A DNA stretch of 10,142 bases, taken from assembly GCA_017478685.1 (NCBI GenBank), contig JAFVDC010000115.1, positions 1-10,142 of the forward strand, read 5' to 3'. The first letter of the stretch is position 1. Every line of letters starts with the position of its first letter. Below the pieces are notes generated by a model. That model ran no database searches, was not told the origin of the DNA, and saw only the letters and a list, made by a program, of their open reading frames with translations. Below, in pieces: positions 1 through 7,437 of the stretch. Both the position numbers and the translations under genes were made by a program. This stretch comes from Bacteroidales bacterium. GTDB lineage: Bacteria > Bacteroidota > Bacteroidia > Bacteroidales > UBA932.

Positions 1-294
1 CTCAGGGGTGGAGAGGGCAACCACGTCTGAATAAGCGCAGTGGTGGTTGGTAATTAGCAGCCCGTCACCGGAAATCATGCTGCCGGTGCAGTAGAACCCG
101 AGGGAAACCACGGCGTCGGAGATGCCGCCGGCTTCCTCGTTGTAGATTTCCCGGGCGCTCAGCTTGAGGCCGCGGGCCTTCATGTTCTTTTCCAGGGCCT
201 TGTCAAGAGCCTGGATAAGCCACATGCCCTCATCGGCCTGTGCACCGGGGAGGATACACAGGCCGAGGGCTACGGAGAGAATCCATTTTCGCAT
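1..294 (-). CDS. S46-family dipeptidyl-peptidase (DPP7/DPP11-like), N-terminal part only
   Basis: Reading the minus strand from the ATG at 294-292 gives an open frame of 98 codons that runs off the left edge. Residues 1-20 form a signal peptide (MRKWILSV..., cut after AQA), and the mature N-terminus DEGMWL is typical of S46 peptidases. Residues 46-98 carry the family's first protease block: an EIYN segment, an AVVSLGFYCTG strand, and TNHHCAY. His85 just before Cys86 is the likely catalytic histidine, by analogy with the chymotrypsin TAAHC motif, and Cys69 and Cys86 are placed to form a disulfide. Known S46 enzymes are periplasmic or surface serine exopeptidases that release dipeptides from oligopeptides. 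The Asp and Ser of the triad and the specificity residue are outside the window, so DPP7 and DPP11 cannot be told apart. The start lies 9 bp after the upstream stop and has no Shine-Dalgarno sequence, which suggests co-transcription. Confidence 0.9.
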   Translation of the reverse strand, partial: MRKWILSVALGLCILPGAQADEGMWLIQALDKALEKNMKARGLKLSAREIYNEEAGGISDAVVSLGFYCTGSMISGDGLLITNHHCAYSDVVALSTPE

Positions 295-303
295 AGGAGG
301 CTG

Positions 304-1902
304 CTAGTTGTTACGTACGCAGCGGACAGGAGCGGCGATACGGTAGCTCACGTTGGTGCCGTTGCAGGTGTACTCTGCTTCGGTGGCCTTGTTGGTCATG
401 GGCATGAAACCGGAGAACTGGATGTTCTTGAGGCCGGAAGTGGCGTCACCGGCGGTGTTGTAAGTGATGGTGCCGTTCTGGGTGGAGCCGCAGAACATAC
501 CGGTGGCAATCCTGTCCTTGTAGGCGGCCATGAATCCCATGAAGGTGCCGGCGGTCTTGGTGTTGTCTCCAATGGAAATTGCACCGTAGGCCTCCATGTT
601 GAAGCCGTCTGCATTCAGGAGTGCGATGGAACCGTTGGCTCCGTCATAGTAAGGGGCGGAAGTATTTGTGGTGATGCCGGTTCCCTTACCTACGAGGTCT
701 GCGATATCGGCCTTGGTGGGCACGTGCCAGCCCTTAGGGCAAAGACCCTGGGCGCCTTCAAGTGCCTGGGCGTCTTCAAGAGTCTTGATGTCTCCGATCT
801 TGAGGCCAAGGGCGACTTCGGCCTGATACAGATAACCGCGTTTCTCAATTACGGTGATGTCCTTGGAGAACTCTGCGGCGGTCTGGCCTTCGTTGACAAC
901 AATGGGATAGTAAACGCCGGCGGTGACGTTTGTGAGGGCGTCTCCAACGGTGATTCCTTCAGGGACATAGCGGAGGTTCTGGGTCATCCACCACTTGCCG
1001 TCCTTCATCTGGGCAACGGTGTACTTTGCCTCGTGGTAGGTGATGTATCCCTTGTCAAGCTGCTCTATGAGGGTGTTGTCTCCACCGCCAATCTCTCCGC
1101 CGTTCTCCCAGTCCTCGATGTCACCGGCGAAGGCGACGGCAAGGTCCTTGGGGTTCACAATCATATTGATGGTGTACTGCTTTCCGGCAAGGAGCTCGGT
1201 TTCGGCAAGGTTCTGTGCCAGCACATTTCCACCGGCCGTTTCAACGGTTGCGGTAAGCCCAACTTTCTGGGGAGGGAGGATGAGGCAGTAGGTGGTGGCG
1301 TCCTTCTTGAAGGCCGTGATGGTGCCTGTGGCGGCGGTCTCATCCACGGTTGCGCTGAAATCCGCGGCGATGTTTGCTGCAAGGCGTGCTCCTGAAAGCT
1401 TTATGGCCGAAAGTTCACCGGCGGCGTTGTTGGTGACGCTGAGGATAATCTTGGTGAGCTTGTGCTTGAAGGGAATCACAACTGCCGATGCCGAAGGCAG
1501 AACCCCTTCCTTGGAACCTGCCACAAAGTCTGAAGCCGATGTTCCTGCGCTCTGGTCTGCGGCAACGCTGAACTTAGCGGGAACAGCGTCTGCGTAAGGG
1601 TAGTAGGCCGATACAGTGGCGCCTGCGGTGCCTTCGGCATACCACATGAGGCTGCCGGAGAACTCTGTTCCGTTGTAGGTGAGCTTCTCATTGGTTGCGT
1701 GTGCGCCGGATTCGCGAGTGATGGTAACGCCGATGGCGTCTCCGTTTTCAAATGCGGTGTCCGTGACCTTTGTCATCACGGGAAGGATGCGGACGCTGAA
1801 AGTCTCAGCACCGGTTGCAGGCTGGTCCGGGGTGACCGGGACAGTCTTGTTGCAGGCGGCGAGGGCCGCGATGCAAAGAATGGGAATCAATACTTTTTTC
1901 AT
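304..1902 (-). CDS. Lipoprotein with fimbrillin-like N-terminus and FISUMP C-terminal domain
   Basis: The product has 532 residues. It begins with a lipoprotein signal (MKKVLIPILCIAALAAC; lipobox LAAC, lipidated Cys17), so it should be anchored in the outer membrane, possibly facing out. Residues about 35-250 resemble the fimbrillin/Mfa-like family: a VTDTAFENGDAIGV segment, an AYYPYAD strand, a FKHKLTKI segment, and the end pattern LAGKQYTINMIVNP. An acidic-glycine linker (DWENGG, about 264-275) leads to a FISUMP domain (Fibrobacter succinogenes major paralogous domain) at about 290-530. That domain shows KWWMTQNLRY, GYLYQ, the hallmark LCPKGWHVPT (Cys388) and the closing APVRCVRNN (Cys528). 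FISUMP domains are common in Bacteroidota surface proteins, but their function is not known. The start is 11 bp downstream of the barrel gene's stop, with only an A/T-rich leader. A structural or ligand-contacting surface role is inference. Confidence 0.88.
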   Translation of the reverse strand: MKKVLIPILCIAALAACNKTVPVTPDQPATGAETFSVRILPVMTKVTDTAFENGDAIGVTITRESGAHATNEKLTYNGTEFSGSLMWYAEGTAGATVSAYYPYADAVPAKFSVAADQSAGTSASDFVAGSKEGVLPSASAVVIPFKHKLTKIILSVTNNAAGELSAIKLSGARLAANIAADFSATVDETAATGTITAFKKDATTYCLILPPQKVGLTATVETAGGNVLAQNLAETELLAGKQYTINMIVNPKDLAVAFAGDIEDWENGGEIGGGDNTLIEQLDKGYITYHEAKYTVAQMKDGKWWMTQNLRYVPEGITVGDALTNVTAGVYYPIVVNEGQTAAEFSKDITVIEKRGYLYQAEVALGLKIGDIKTLEDAQALEGAQGLCPKGWHVPTKADIADLVGKGTGITTNTSAPYYDGANGSIALLNADGFNMEAYGAISIGDNTKTAGTFMGFMAAYKDRIATGMFCGSTQNGTITYNTAGDATSGLKNIQFSGFMPMTNKATEAEYTCNGTNVSYRIAAPVRCVRNN

Positions 1903-1913
1903 AAGCGTATGGA

Positions 1914-3437
1914 TTAGAAATTATAACCAAGTTTAAGGCCGGTGGTCTGGCGGTCGTTGCCGGAGATAAGTACCACCTTGAAGGCATGGATCCAGTTGCA
2001 TGCGGCCTCAATGTAAATGCCTGAGTTGAAGGTATATCTTACCGCCGCATTAAGCATGAACCGAGTGGCGTCCTGTGCCTCCTGCTCCCTGTCCCACCAG
2101 TCCTGGAGGCGGAATGGAGTTGAGGTAAGGCCAAGATTTTCGTCGGCGAAATCCACAACGTGGGAATGCTCCCCAAGCTTTTGGATGAAGGTGAGGTTGG
2201 CTCTTATGAGGAATCGGCCCAGAACTGCGCCGCCGCCTGCACTTAGGATAAGGTGGAGGGAGCGGTCGTCATCGAAGAACGGATACATGAGGGTGCCAAG
2301 GTCACGCGCGTGCTCCAGGGATGCCCCTCCTGCAACGTTCCATCCGTTCTCATGGGCGCCTTCGTAGGACAGCCCGGCGCTCATGTCCTTGTGGCGGTAG
2401 ACGAGGTTGCTGCCGTAGACACGGGGGGTGGTTACGCCGCCTTCCGTCACTTTTTCCGTCACGGTCTCATGGTTTTCCATGGCGTTCCACTGGTATTCGG
2501 CCTTGATTAGATGGGCCATGTCATCCCCGTGAATTGCGGCAATGAGTTTGGCCGAAACCGACTGGCCGGGGAAGCGGAACCAGGTGTAGCCCTTTTCCCC
2601 GACTTCACCGCTGGTGCGAAGGTATTCGGCGTCTGCGTACAGGAAGCCTCTGAAGCTTGCCTGAAGCGCCGCGCCGTAGGTGTACTGCTTCACGGGGAAG
2701 CGGTTTACGCCGGGCTCGTTGAGGTGAGTGCCGCTGCCGTCCCACACCTGCATGGTGCCGTAGCGCATGCCCTTGTCAAGGAAGGCCATGTAGGATTCGG
2801 CCTTGGCCTCACCCACCTGCTCGGCGGTAATGAATTCGGAGTTCTTGCCTATGACGGCGGAAAGGCCTGCCTCAAAGGAATCGGCCTTGTAGTGCACGGA
2901 GGGTGTGATTTCAAAGTCCTGGCGGTATGTAGTGTGCCGAAGGTCCTTGCGCTTTGCGTAGTTTATGCCCTGGAACGCTACGGTGATGCCGGGAGTCCAG
3001 GCGCTGGAGTTTTTCCAGGCAAGGCCGCCGCCAATGCTGTAGGTTTGTTTCACCTTGTTTCCGGGGGTGAACTCCAGCATGTCCACGGGATAGAAGCCGG
3101 GCTCCGAGAACATGGAACCCATCATCTGGGTGCCGTAGGCAAGGTCGAAGCCGAAGTTCCCGGTGAGGTAAAGGTCGTCGTAGGCCGAAACCGCCCGGGC
3201 CTGGGCCACCGCGTTCCAAACGGTCTTTCCCATGGAAGGGGAGCGGAATTCGCCGGAAGTGAACTTTCCGCCGATGAAGGCGTCGGCCTCCTGGCCGGTT
3301 TCGGCGCCCTGGGCCGTTCCGGCAATGTTTCGGCCTTCTTCCCAGAGATTCTGGGCGTAGGCGGCCTGAGCGCATAGGACAACGCCAAGGCCTACAACCA
3401 GCAGTTTACTGGTGAAGTGATTGTGTGTCGCGCTCAT
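1914..3437 (-). CDS. Outer-membrane beta-barrel protein, DUF6850-like
   Basis: The frame is open from 3506, but I place the start at the ATG at 3437-3435. From there the protein begins MSATHNHFTSKLLVVGLGVVLCAQAAYA, a proper signal peptide cut before Gln29. The longer version would put 23 polar residues ahead of it. The mature protein (about 479 aa) is rich in amphipathic beta-strands with aromatic girdle residues, has no globular domain or TonB plug, and ends GLKLGYNF with a terminal Phe, the usual signal for the BAM machinery. The N-terminus (NLWEEGRNIAG, FRSPSMGKTVWNAVAQARA) and the layout match my recollection of the DUF6850 barrel family found next to DUF4876 and TonB receptor genes; I could not check this by search. 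The start overlaps the end of the DUF4876 gene by 32 bp, suggesting coupled translation. It may be an accessory channel or assembly partner of the TonB receptor. Substrate unknown. Confidence 0.82.
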   Translation of the reverse strand: MSATHNHFTSKLLVVGLGVVLCAQAAYAQNLWEEGRNIAGTAQGAETGQEADAFIGGKFTSGEFRSPSMGKTVWNAVAQARAVSAYDDLYLTGNFGFDLAYGTQMMGSMFSEPGFYPVDMLEFTPGNKVKQTYSIGGGLAWKNSSAWTPGITVAFQGINYAKRKDLRHTTYRQDFEITPSVHYKADSFEAGLSAVIGKNSEFITAEQVGEAKAESYMAFLDKGMRYGTMQVWDGSGTHLNEPGVNRFPVKQYTYGAALQASFRGFLYADAEYLRTSGEVGEKGYTWFRFPGQSVSAKLIAAIHGDDMAHLIKAEYQWNAMENHETVTEKVTEGGVTTPRVYGSNLVYRHKDMSAGLSYEGAHENGWNVAGGASLEHARDLGTLMYPFFDDDRSLHLILSAGGGAVLGRFLIRANLTFIQKLGEHSHVVDFADENLGLTSTPFRLQDWWDREQEAQDATRFMLNAAVRYTFNSGIYIEAACNWIHAFKVVLISGNDRQTTGLKLGYNF

Positions 3438-4611
3438 AAAAGTCTTCTGTTGAATTGTTTGTGTCCTGGAGAACCTCATAGCCCTGCTCTGCGGAGAGGG
3501 TTTCATCGGCCTTTCTCATGAGGGTGCGTCCCTTGAAGGTTTCGCTTAGCGTTACGGCCCCGGCGTCTACCGTTTCCGGGAGGCGCTTTATGTTGCCGGT
3601 GGAGCCGCCGTAGAATACCTCCACGCCATCCACAACCCAGTCAGGAGGTATTGCCACCACTTTCTCCGAGCCGCCCGGGACCTGGGGCTGGTTGGCGCTC
3701 TGCTGCACGTAATCCTTTATGTCAACGGTCTTGGGAGCGCGGAACAGGATGAAGGTGGGGGAGTTCACGGAAAGGGTGTAGGCGTTTGCCTGGCCGGTCT
3801 TTATCACCACTTCCACATAGCGCTGCGGGAGCACGTTTGAGCCCGGGGCGGGATGGTAGGTGGCGTTGGGGAAGAGGACGGGGTCGTAGAGGGCAAATAC
3901 TTCGGGGAGGTTGAGATTTACGGACAGGGGATATTCGGCCGTATGGTCAATGGCTCCGCAAAGGGCCACAATGGCATCTTCACCGGGCTTTACGGGGAAG
4001 TCCGTGCCGCTTCCGGGAATGGCCAGGACGGCCTGGATCACGGGCAGGAACTCCGGAAGTTTTCCGTCCTGGAGCCAGGGGTTGGCGCCCGTGCTGTTGT
4101 ACGGGGAGAGTGTGCCCATGCAAAGGCCGTCAAGGTATTCTGTGTCAAGGCTGTTGTTGTGGAGGATAACGTATTTGTCGCTTTGATACGTGCCCTCCTT
4201 GGGAGCCTTGGAGCACCCGCCGCAGTAGATTTCCTTTATCACTATGGCGCCGGCCTTGGACGGCATCATCTCCATCTCCAGGCTTACATCTTCATCGGAA
4301 ACGAGCACCTTGTCCTTTGTGGAGTTGAACACGTAGTCGTCGTTCCTGTCCCTTACGTTAATTCGGTAGATGCCATTGGGGATATCCGTGACGGCTGTTC
4401 CGTTTTCCTTGGTCTTTATGGAGTATTGCGTGGCGCTGGAAACCTCCACAATGGATACGGTGGCGCCGCCCTTTGCGGCAACGCCATCCGGGTAAATGGC
4501 CTTCACGGTGAGGCGGTTGAGGTTTTCCGGCACATACGGCTCTCCGTTGTCCATGCAGCCGGTAAAGACGGCAGTGAGGGCCGCCGCCAGTATTAAAACT
4601 TTAGTCTGCAT
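3406..4611 (-). CDS. DUF4876-type lipoprotein
   Basis: The product has 401 residues and a lipoprotein signal MQTKVLILAAALTAVFTGC (lipidated Cys19). Residues about 30-115 form an Ig-like, carboxypeptidase-regulatory-type beta-sandwich (LTVKAIYPDGVAAKGGATVSI; DIPNGIYRINV). Residues about 120-400 resemble DUF4876, a lamin-tail-like beta fold. Supporting segments are IVIKEIYCGGCSK, the DKYVILHNNS stretch, YLDGLCMG, and the C-terminal GRTLMRK plus DTNNSTEDF. The CGGC at 130-133 could bind a metal or form a disulfide; that is speculation. The ATG at 4611 lies inside the last codons of the TonB receptor gene (19-bp overlap), and the end overlaps the next barrel gene by 32 bp. This points to one translationally coupled unit, as expected for a surface lipoprotein partner of the receptor. 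Ligand unknown. No SusD-like features are seen. Confidence 0.85.
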   Translation of the reverse strand: MQTKVLILAAALTAVFTGCMDNGEPYVPENLNRLTVKAIYPDGVAAKGGATVSIVEVSSATQYSIKTKENGTAVTDIPNGIYRINVRDRNDDYVFNSTKDKVLVSDEDVSLEMEMMPSKAGAIVIKEIYCGGCSKAPKEGTYQSDKYVILHNNSLDTEYLDGLCMGTLSPYNSTGANPWLQDGKLPEFLPVIQAVLAIPGSGTDFPVKPGEDAIVALCGAIDHTAEYPLSVNLNLPEVFALYDPVLFPNATYHPAPGSNVLPQRYVEVVIKTGQANAYTLSVNSPTFILFRAPKTVDIKDYVQQSANQPQVPGGSEKVVAIPPDWVVDGVEVFYGGSTGNIKRLPETVDAGAVTLSETFKGRTLMRKADETLSAEQGYEVLQDTNNSTEDFYERDTQSLHQ

Positions 4612-7379
4612 CTGAGTCCGTAATAGAAGTTGGGGGTAAAGATGGCGCTTACTCCGGTGGCACGGCTGGTGACCATGGGGCGGGCGTTGGTGAAGTTATT
4701 GGCAAAGAAGGAAAGTGACACATGGTCTCCTATTTCCTTTGTCACGCTGAGGTTGGCGCAGAAGTAGGGGTTGTAGCCGTCCTGCGCAAATGTGTAGATG
4801 TTTCCGGAGCGGATGATAAGCCTCTGGAGGGCAGGGTCCAGGGCCGATGCTTCCGTCCAGGGGTGCACCGTCCCGTCAAGGTCCATATAGGCCTCCGGAT
4901 AGACTGCCGTGTAGGAATTGCCGTCGTAGATGTTGCCGCCGGTCTTGTTCCCGGCCTCATCTATGGTGAAGGCTTTGTCGGATGTATACCTGGAGTTGCG
5001 GAGGAGCGCCGCCTCAAGGCGTACGGTTATCACAAGGCGTGCCCTGGGGATGTGCGTTATGGCGGTGAGGTTGGCGTCAAGGTTGTCTGTGACGCGGCCG
5101 TTGTACACGGTGGTTCCGCCCTTGTAGATGGCGGCGTATTCGTAGGACCTGCCGGGAAGGGTGCTGTGGGACCAGCCGTCGCGGTACAGGCTGGAAGATA
5201 CGTCAGAGGTGTACTGGGTGTGGTTCCAGGCGGCATCCATGCGGAAAGTGGTGCGGATGGGCTGGATCTCCGGGAAGTCTACGGTGAGTTCCACGCCGTA
5301 GCGGCGGATGTCGGCCCCGTTTTCCTGCCTTCTGGCCGCTGCAAAACTGCGGTCCGTGAGCTTGAGATCCGACGGCACGTAGTACCCTTCAGGGTCCTGG
5401 AAATACACCATGCCGGTTTGGCTGTCAACCTGCACCGTGGGGTTATCCGGCATTACGTAACCGGCGGGCACCTGATAAACATTATAGGAGAAGGGGGTGT
5501 ACACCGTTCCCATTTCGTATGGTGCCTTGGTGACGTTTAGGAAGCCCACAAGGCCCACCTTGAAGCCCTTCCAGTCTATGTCAAGGCCGATTTCCGAGTT
5601 CTCGTTGCGCTGCCACCTGAGCTCCGGATTGTACTCCATCCGGTAAGGCTGCGTATAATATATATAGGATGCGCCGCTGCCGTGGGAGTAGTCTATGGTG
5701 CGGATGTCGCGGTATTCCGGCTTGGGGTAAAGGATGTAGAAGGACGGAAGTTTACCGGCAACGCCCCAGCCGCCGCGGATGGAAACGCTCTTTGAGAGTT
5801 CCCACTTGGCGTTAAGGCGCGGCGACAATATATTAAGGCCGCTGTACATGGACCCCGCCACAAACACGTTCTCATACCTGACACCGGCCATGAGGTTCAG
5901 TTTTGTAAGGCCGATTGGAATGGTCACGTTGTCTTCCAGAAAACCGGAGAGGGTGTGCATGTAAGGGTAGTCGGAGTAGGGCCTGGGGCGATACCCGTTG
6001 GCTGCAAGTGAAGGGTTCTCGTACCATTCTCCGCGGCCCACGTTGCCATCGGCCTTCCACTGCACGCCGGCCTTCAGGACATTCTTCACGCCGCCCCAGT
6101 GACGCAGCCAGTGGTATTTGAGGGAGGCCGAATAGTCCAGTTCCTTGGAATCCACCACCTGGTCCGAGTAATAGGTGGTGGGGAGGGCATCGGCCATCCA
6201 ATAACCCCTTTCCGTGGCGTGAACCGCGGGGAGGATGGATGCGTTGGAGTTGTAGGCGTGGTCTAGGGACCTGGAGTCGTGGTAGTAGATGCTGCCTTCC
6301 AGCGTGAGGTTTGTGACCCAGCTTTTGTTGAGGAGCCAGGTGAGCTTGAAGTGCGGCGTCAGGAGGTTGTCGTTTATCCTGGAATAGGCCTCGGAAAAGG
6401 CGTCGGGGTCACTTTTTGAGTTCATTCCGCCGATGTTTCCGTTGAGACCGGCCTCCAGCCTGAGCACCTTGGCGAAGGTCCGGGTGTAGTCTACGGTGAA
6501 GCCGCGGCGGGTGTACGAAGTGTAGGGAGAGGTGAGTTTTGAGGTGGCGTTGGCCCATTCCAGGCCCACGTTCATGACGCCTTTCCCAAGTTCGAATCCC
6601 TTTGAGGCCGAAACTTCATAGGTGCGCGGATTAACGGCAAACACTATGTTCCATGGGGTGCGGCCTTTCTTTGTGGTGACGCGCACCATTCCGCTTCCAA
6701 GGTCTCCGTATTCGGCACTGGGAACGCCGGTTATGACCTCCACGCTCTCGATGTTCTCTACGGAGATGCTCCTGGTGCCGATTCCGGCCATGGCGGAGAA
6801 GTTGGCGTTGTCGCCCATCCGGACGCCGTTTACCTCCACGGCCGTGGAGAAGGCGGCGTTGCCGGCGTCGGAGCCTGCGGCCCTAAGGGACAGGGCGTTG
6901 TCCTGGGTGAGGTCCGGGTTGATGGTTTTTCCGCCCGGGAGAAGGGCGCCGATTCCATCTACCCCGCTCATCTGGAGGTGGTCAAGGGCGGTCCGGCCTA
7001 TCTTCTGGGTGGTGTTGAGGTTGTCCTTGGAGGTTTCGGCCGTAACGACAACTTCCTTGAGGGCAAGGGTGTTTTCGGAGATCTTGATTACGATGTCCTC
7101 GATGTCCCTTGTCACTTTTATTTCCCGGGTGTAGGTTACGTATCCCAGGCAGGAGACCTCCAGGGCGTAAGTTCCCTTCTGGACACCTTCCAGCTCAAAT
7201 TCTCCGTCTTCATCCGTTATGGCCCAAAGGTAGTTTTCGTCCAGGCGCACTATGGCTCCCGGCACGGGCTCTCCGCTGGCGGCATCCACCACCTTGCCGG
7301 AAATCTCCAGCCCGCCGGCGGCAAATGCCGCCGCCGTAGACGCCAGGAATAGAATAAGTATGAGGATGGTCCGTTTCAT
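4593..7379 (-). CDS. TonB-dependent outer-membrane receptor with carboxypeptidase-regulatory N-domain
   Basis: The product has 928 residues from the ATG at 7379. The frame could open at a TTG at 7391, but that codon lies inside the -10-type box of the gene's promoter, so MKRTILILILFLASTAAAFA is the real N-terminus (signal peptide about 1-20). Residues about 25-105 form a CarboxypepD_reg-like domain (ISGKVVDAASGEPVPGAIV; GTYALEVSCLGY). A possible TonB-box region follows (LKEVVVTAE, 107-115). The plug is at about 117-238, with VEVNGVRMGDN and the closing VEVITGVPSAEYGDLGSGMVRVTTKKG block. The rest is a beta-barrel ending RCRLKF with terminal Phe. Such proteins use proton-motive force through TonB-ExbBD to import ligands. 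It is not a typical SusC: there is no SusD gene beside it, and the partner is a DUF4876 lipoprotein. The substrate cannot be read from the sequence; a metal complex is inferred from the upstream polyferredoxin. Confidence 0.95.
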   Translation of the reverse strand: MKRTILILILFLASTAAAFAAGGLEISGKVVDAASGEPVPGAIVRLDENYLWAITDEDGEFELEGVQKGTYALEVSCLGYVTYTREIKVTRDIEDIVIKISENTLALKEVVVTAETSKDNLNTTQKIGRTALDHLQMSGVDGIGALLPGGKTINPDLTQDNALSLRAAGSDAGNAAFSTAVEVNGVRMGDNANFSAMAGIGTRSISVENIESVEVITGVPSAEYGDLGSGMVRVTTKKGRTPWNIVFAVNPRTYEVSASKGFELGKGVMNVGLEWANATSKLTSPYTSYTRRGFTVDYTRTFAKVLRLEAGLNGNIGGMNSKSDPDAFSEAYSRINDNLLTPHFKLTWLLNKSWVTNLTLEGSIYYHDSRSLDHAYNSNASILPAVHATERGYWMADALPTTYYSDQVVDSKELDYSASLKYHWLRHWGGVKNVLKAGVQWKADGNVGRGEWYENPSLAANGYRPRPYSDYPYMHTLSGFLEDNVTIPIGLTKLNLMAGVRYENVFVAGSMYSGLNILSPRLNAKWELSKSVSIRGGWGVAGKLPSFYILYPKPEYRDIRTIDYSHGSGASYIYYTQPYRMEYNPELRWQRNENSEIGLDIDWKGFKVGLVGFLNVTKAPYEMGTVYTPFSYNVYQVPAGYVMPDNPTVQVDSQTGMVYFQDPEGYYVPSDLKLTDRSFAAARRQENGADIRRYGVELTVDFPEIQPIRTTFRMDAAWNHTQYTSDVSSSLYRDGWSHSTLPGRSYEYAAIYKGGTTVYNGRVTDNLDANLTAITHIPRARLVITVRLEAALLRNSRYTSDKAFTIDEAGNKTGGNIYDGNSYTAVYPEAYMDLDGTVHPWTEASALDPALQRLIIRSGNIYTFAQDGYNPYFCANLSVTKEIGDHVSLSFFANNFTNARPMVTSRATGVSAIFTPNFYYGLRCRLKF

Positions 7380-7388
7380 ATAATGGTG

Positions 7389-7419
7389 CAAAGATACAGG
7401 ATACGGCGTTTACCGTCAA
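7389..7419 (-). promoter_or_regulatory. Internal promoter for the TonB receptor gene, near-leaderless start
   Basis: In the 58-bp gap after the polyferredoxin stop, the minus strand reads TTG (7419-7417), 20 bp, then TATCTTTG (7396-7389). The second element is a perfect TAnnTTTG. Only 9 bp separate its end from the ATG at 7379, so transcription would start only a few bases before the start codon. This lets the receptor and downstream genes be expressed apart from the polyferredoxin, and rules out the upstream TTG as start codon because it lies in the box. Confidence 0.75.
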
Positions 7420-7437
7420 TCCCAATTATGGGGGATA

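Noticed and set aside
724..1395. Plus-strand open frame (223 codons) opposite the FISUMP gene
   Set aside because: Same antisense shadow effect; it has no signal, domain or sensible upstream region, and the minus strand carries clear FISUMP motifs.
2511..3377. Long plus-strand open frame (288 codons) opposite the barrel gene
   Set aside because: It is a GC-driven antisense shadow: the minus-strand frame has a signal peptide, barrel pattern and C-terminal Phe, while this one is a Gly/Val-rich string with no recognisable features.
3438..3506. Upstream start (3506) for the barrel protein
   Set aside because: It would add 23 polar and basic residues before a good signal peptide and stretch the overlap with the DUF4876 gene to 101 bp.
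4593..7379. SusC-type polysaccharide utilisation receptor
   Set aside because: No SusD-like gene, glycoside hydrolase or sensor regulator is present, and the following lipoprotein looks like DUF4876, so a glycan role is not supported.
7419..7436. Terminator hairpin after the polyferredoxin gene (ATCCC at 7419-7423, GGGAT at 7432-7436)
   Set aside because: The stem is only 5 bp with an 8-nt loop and no T-run follows on the minus strand. It overlaps the TTG of the receptor promoter, so at most it might be an operator.
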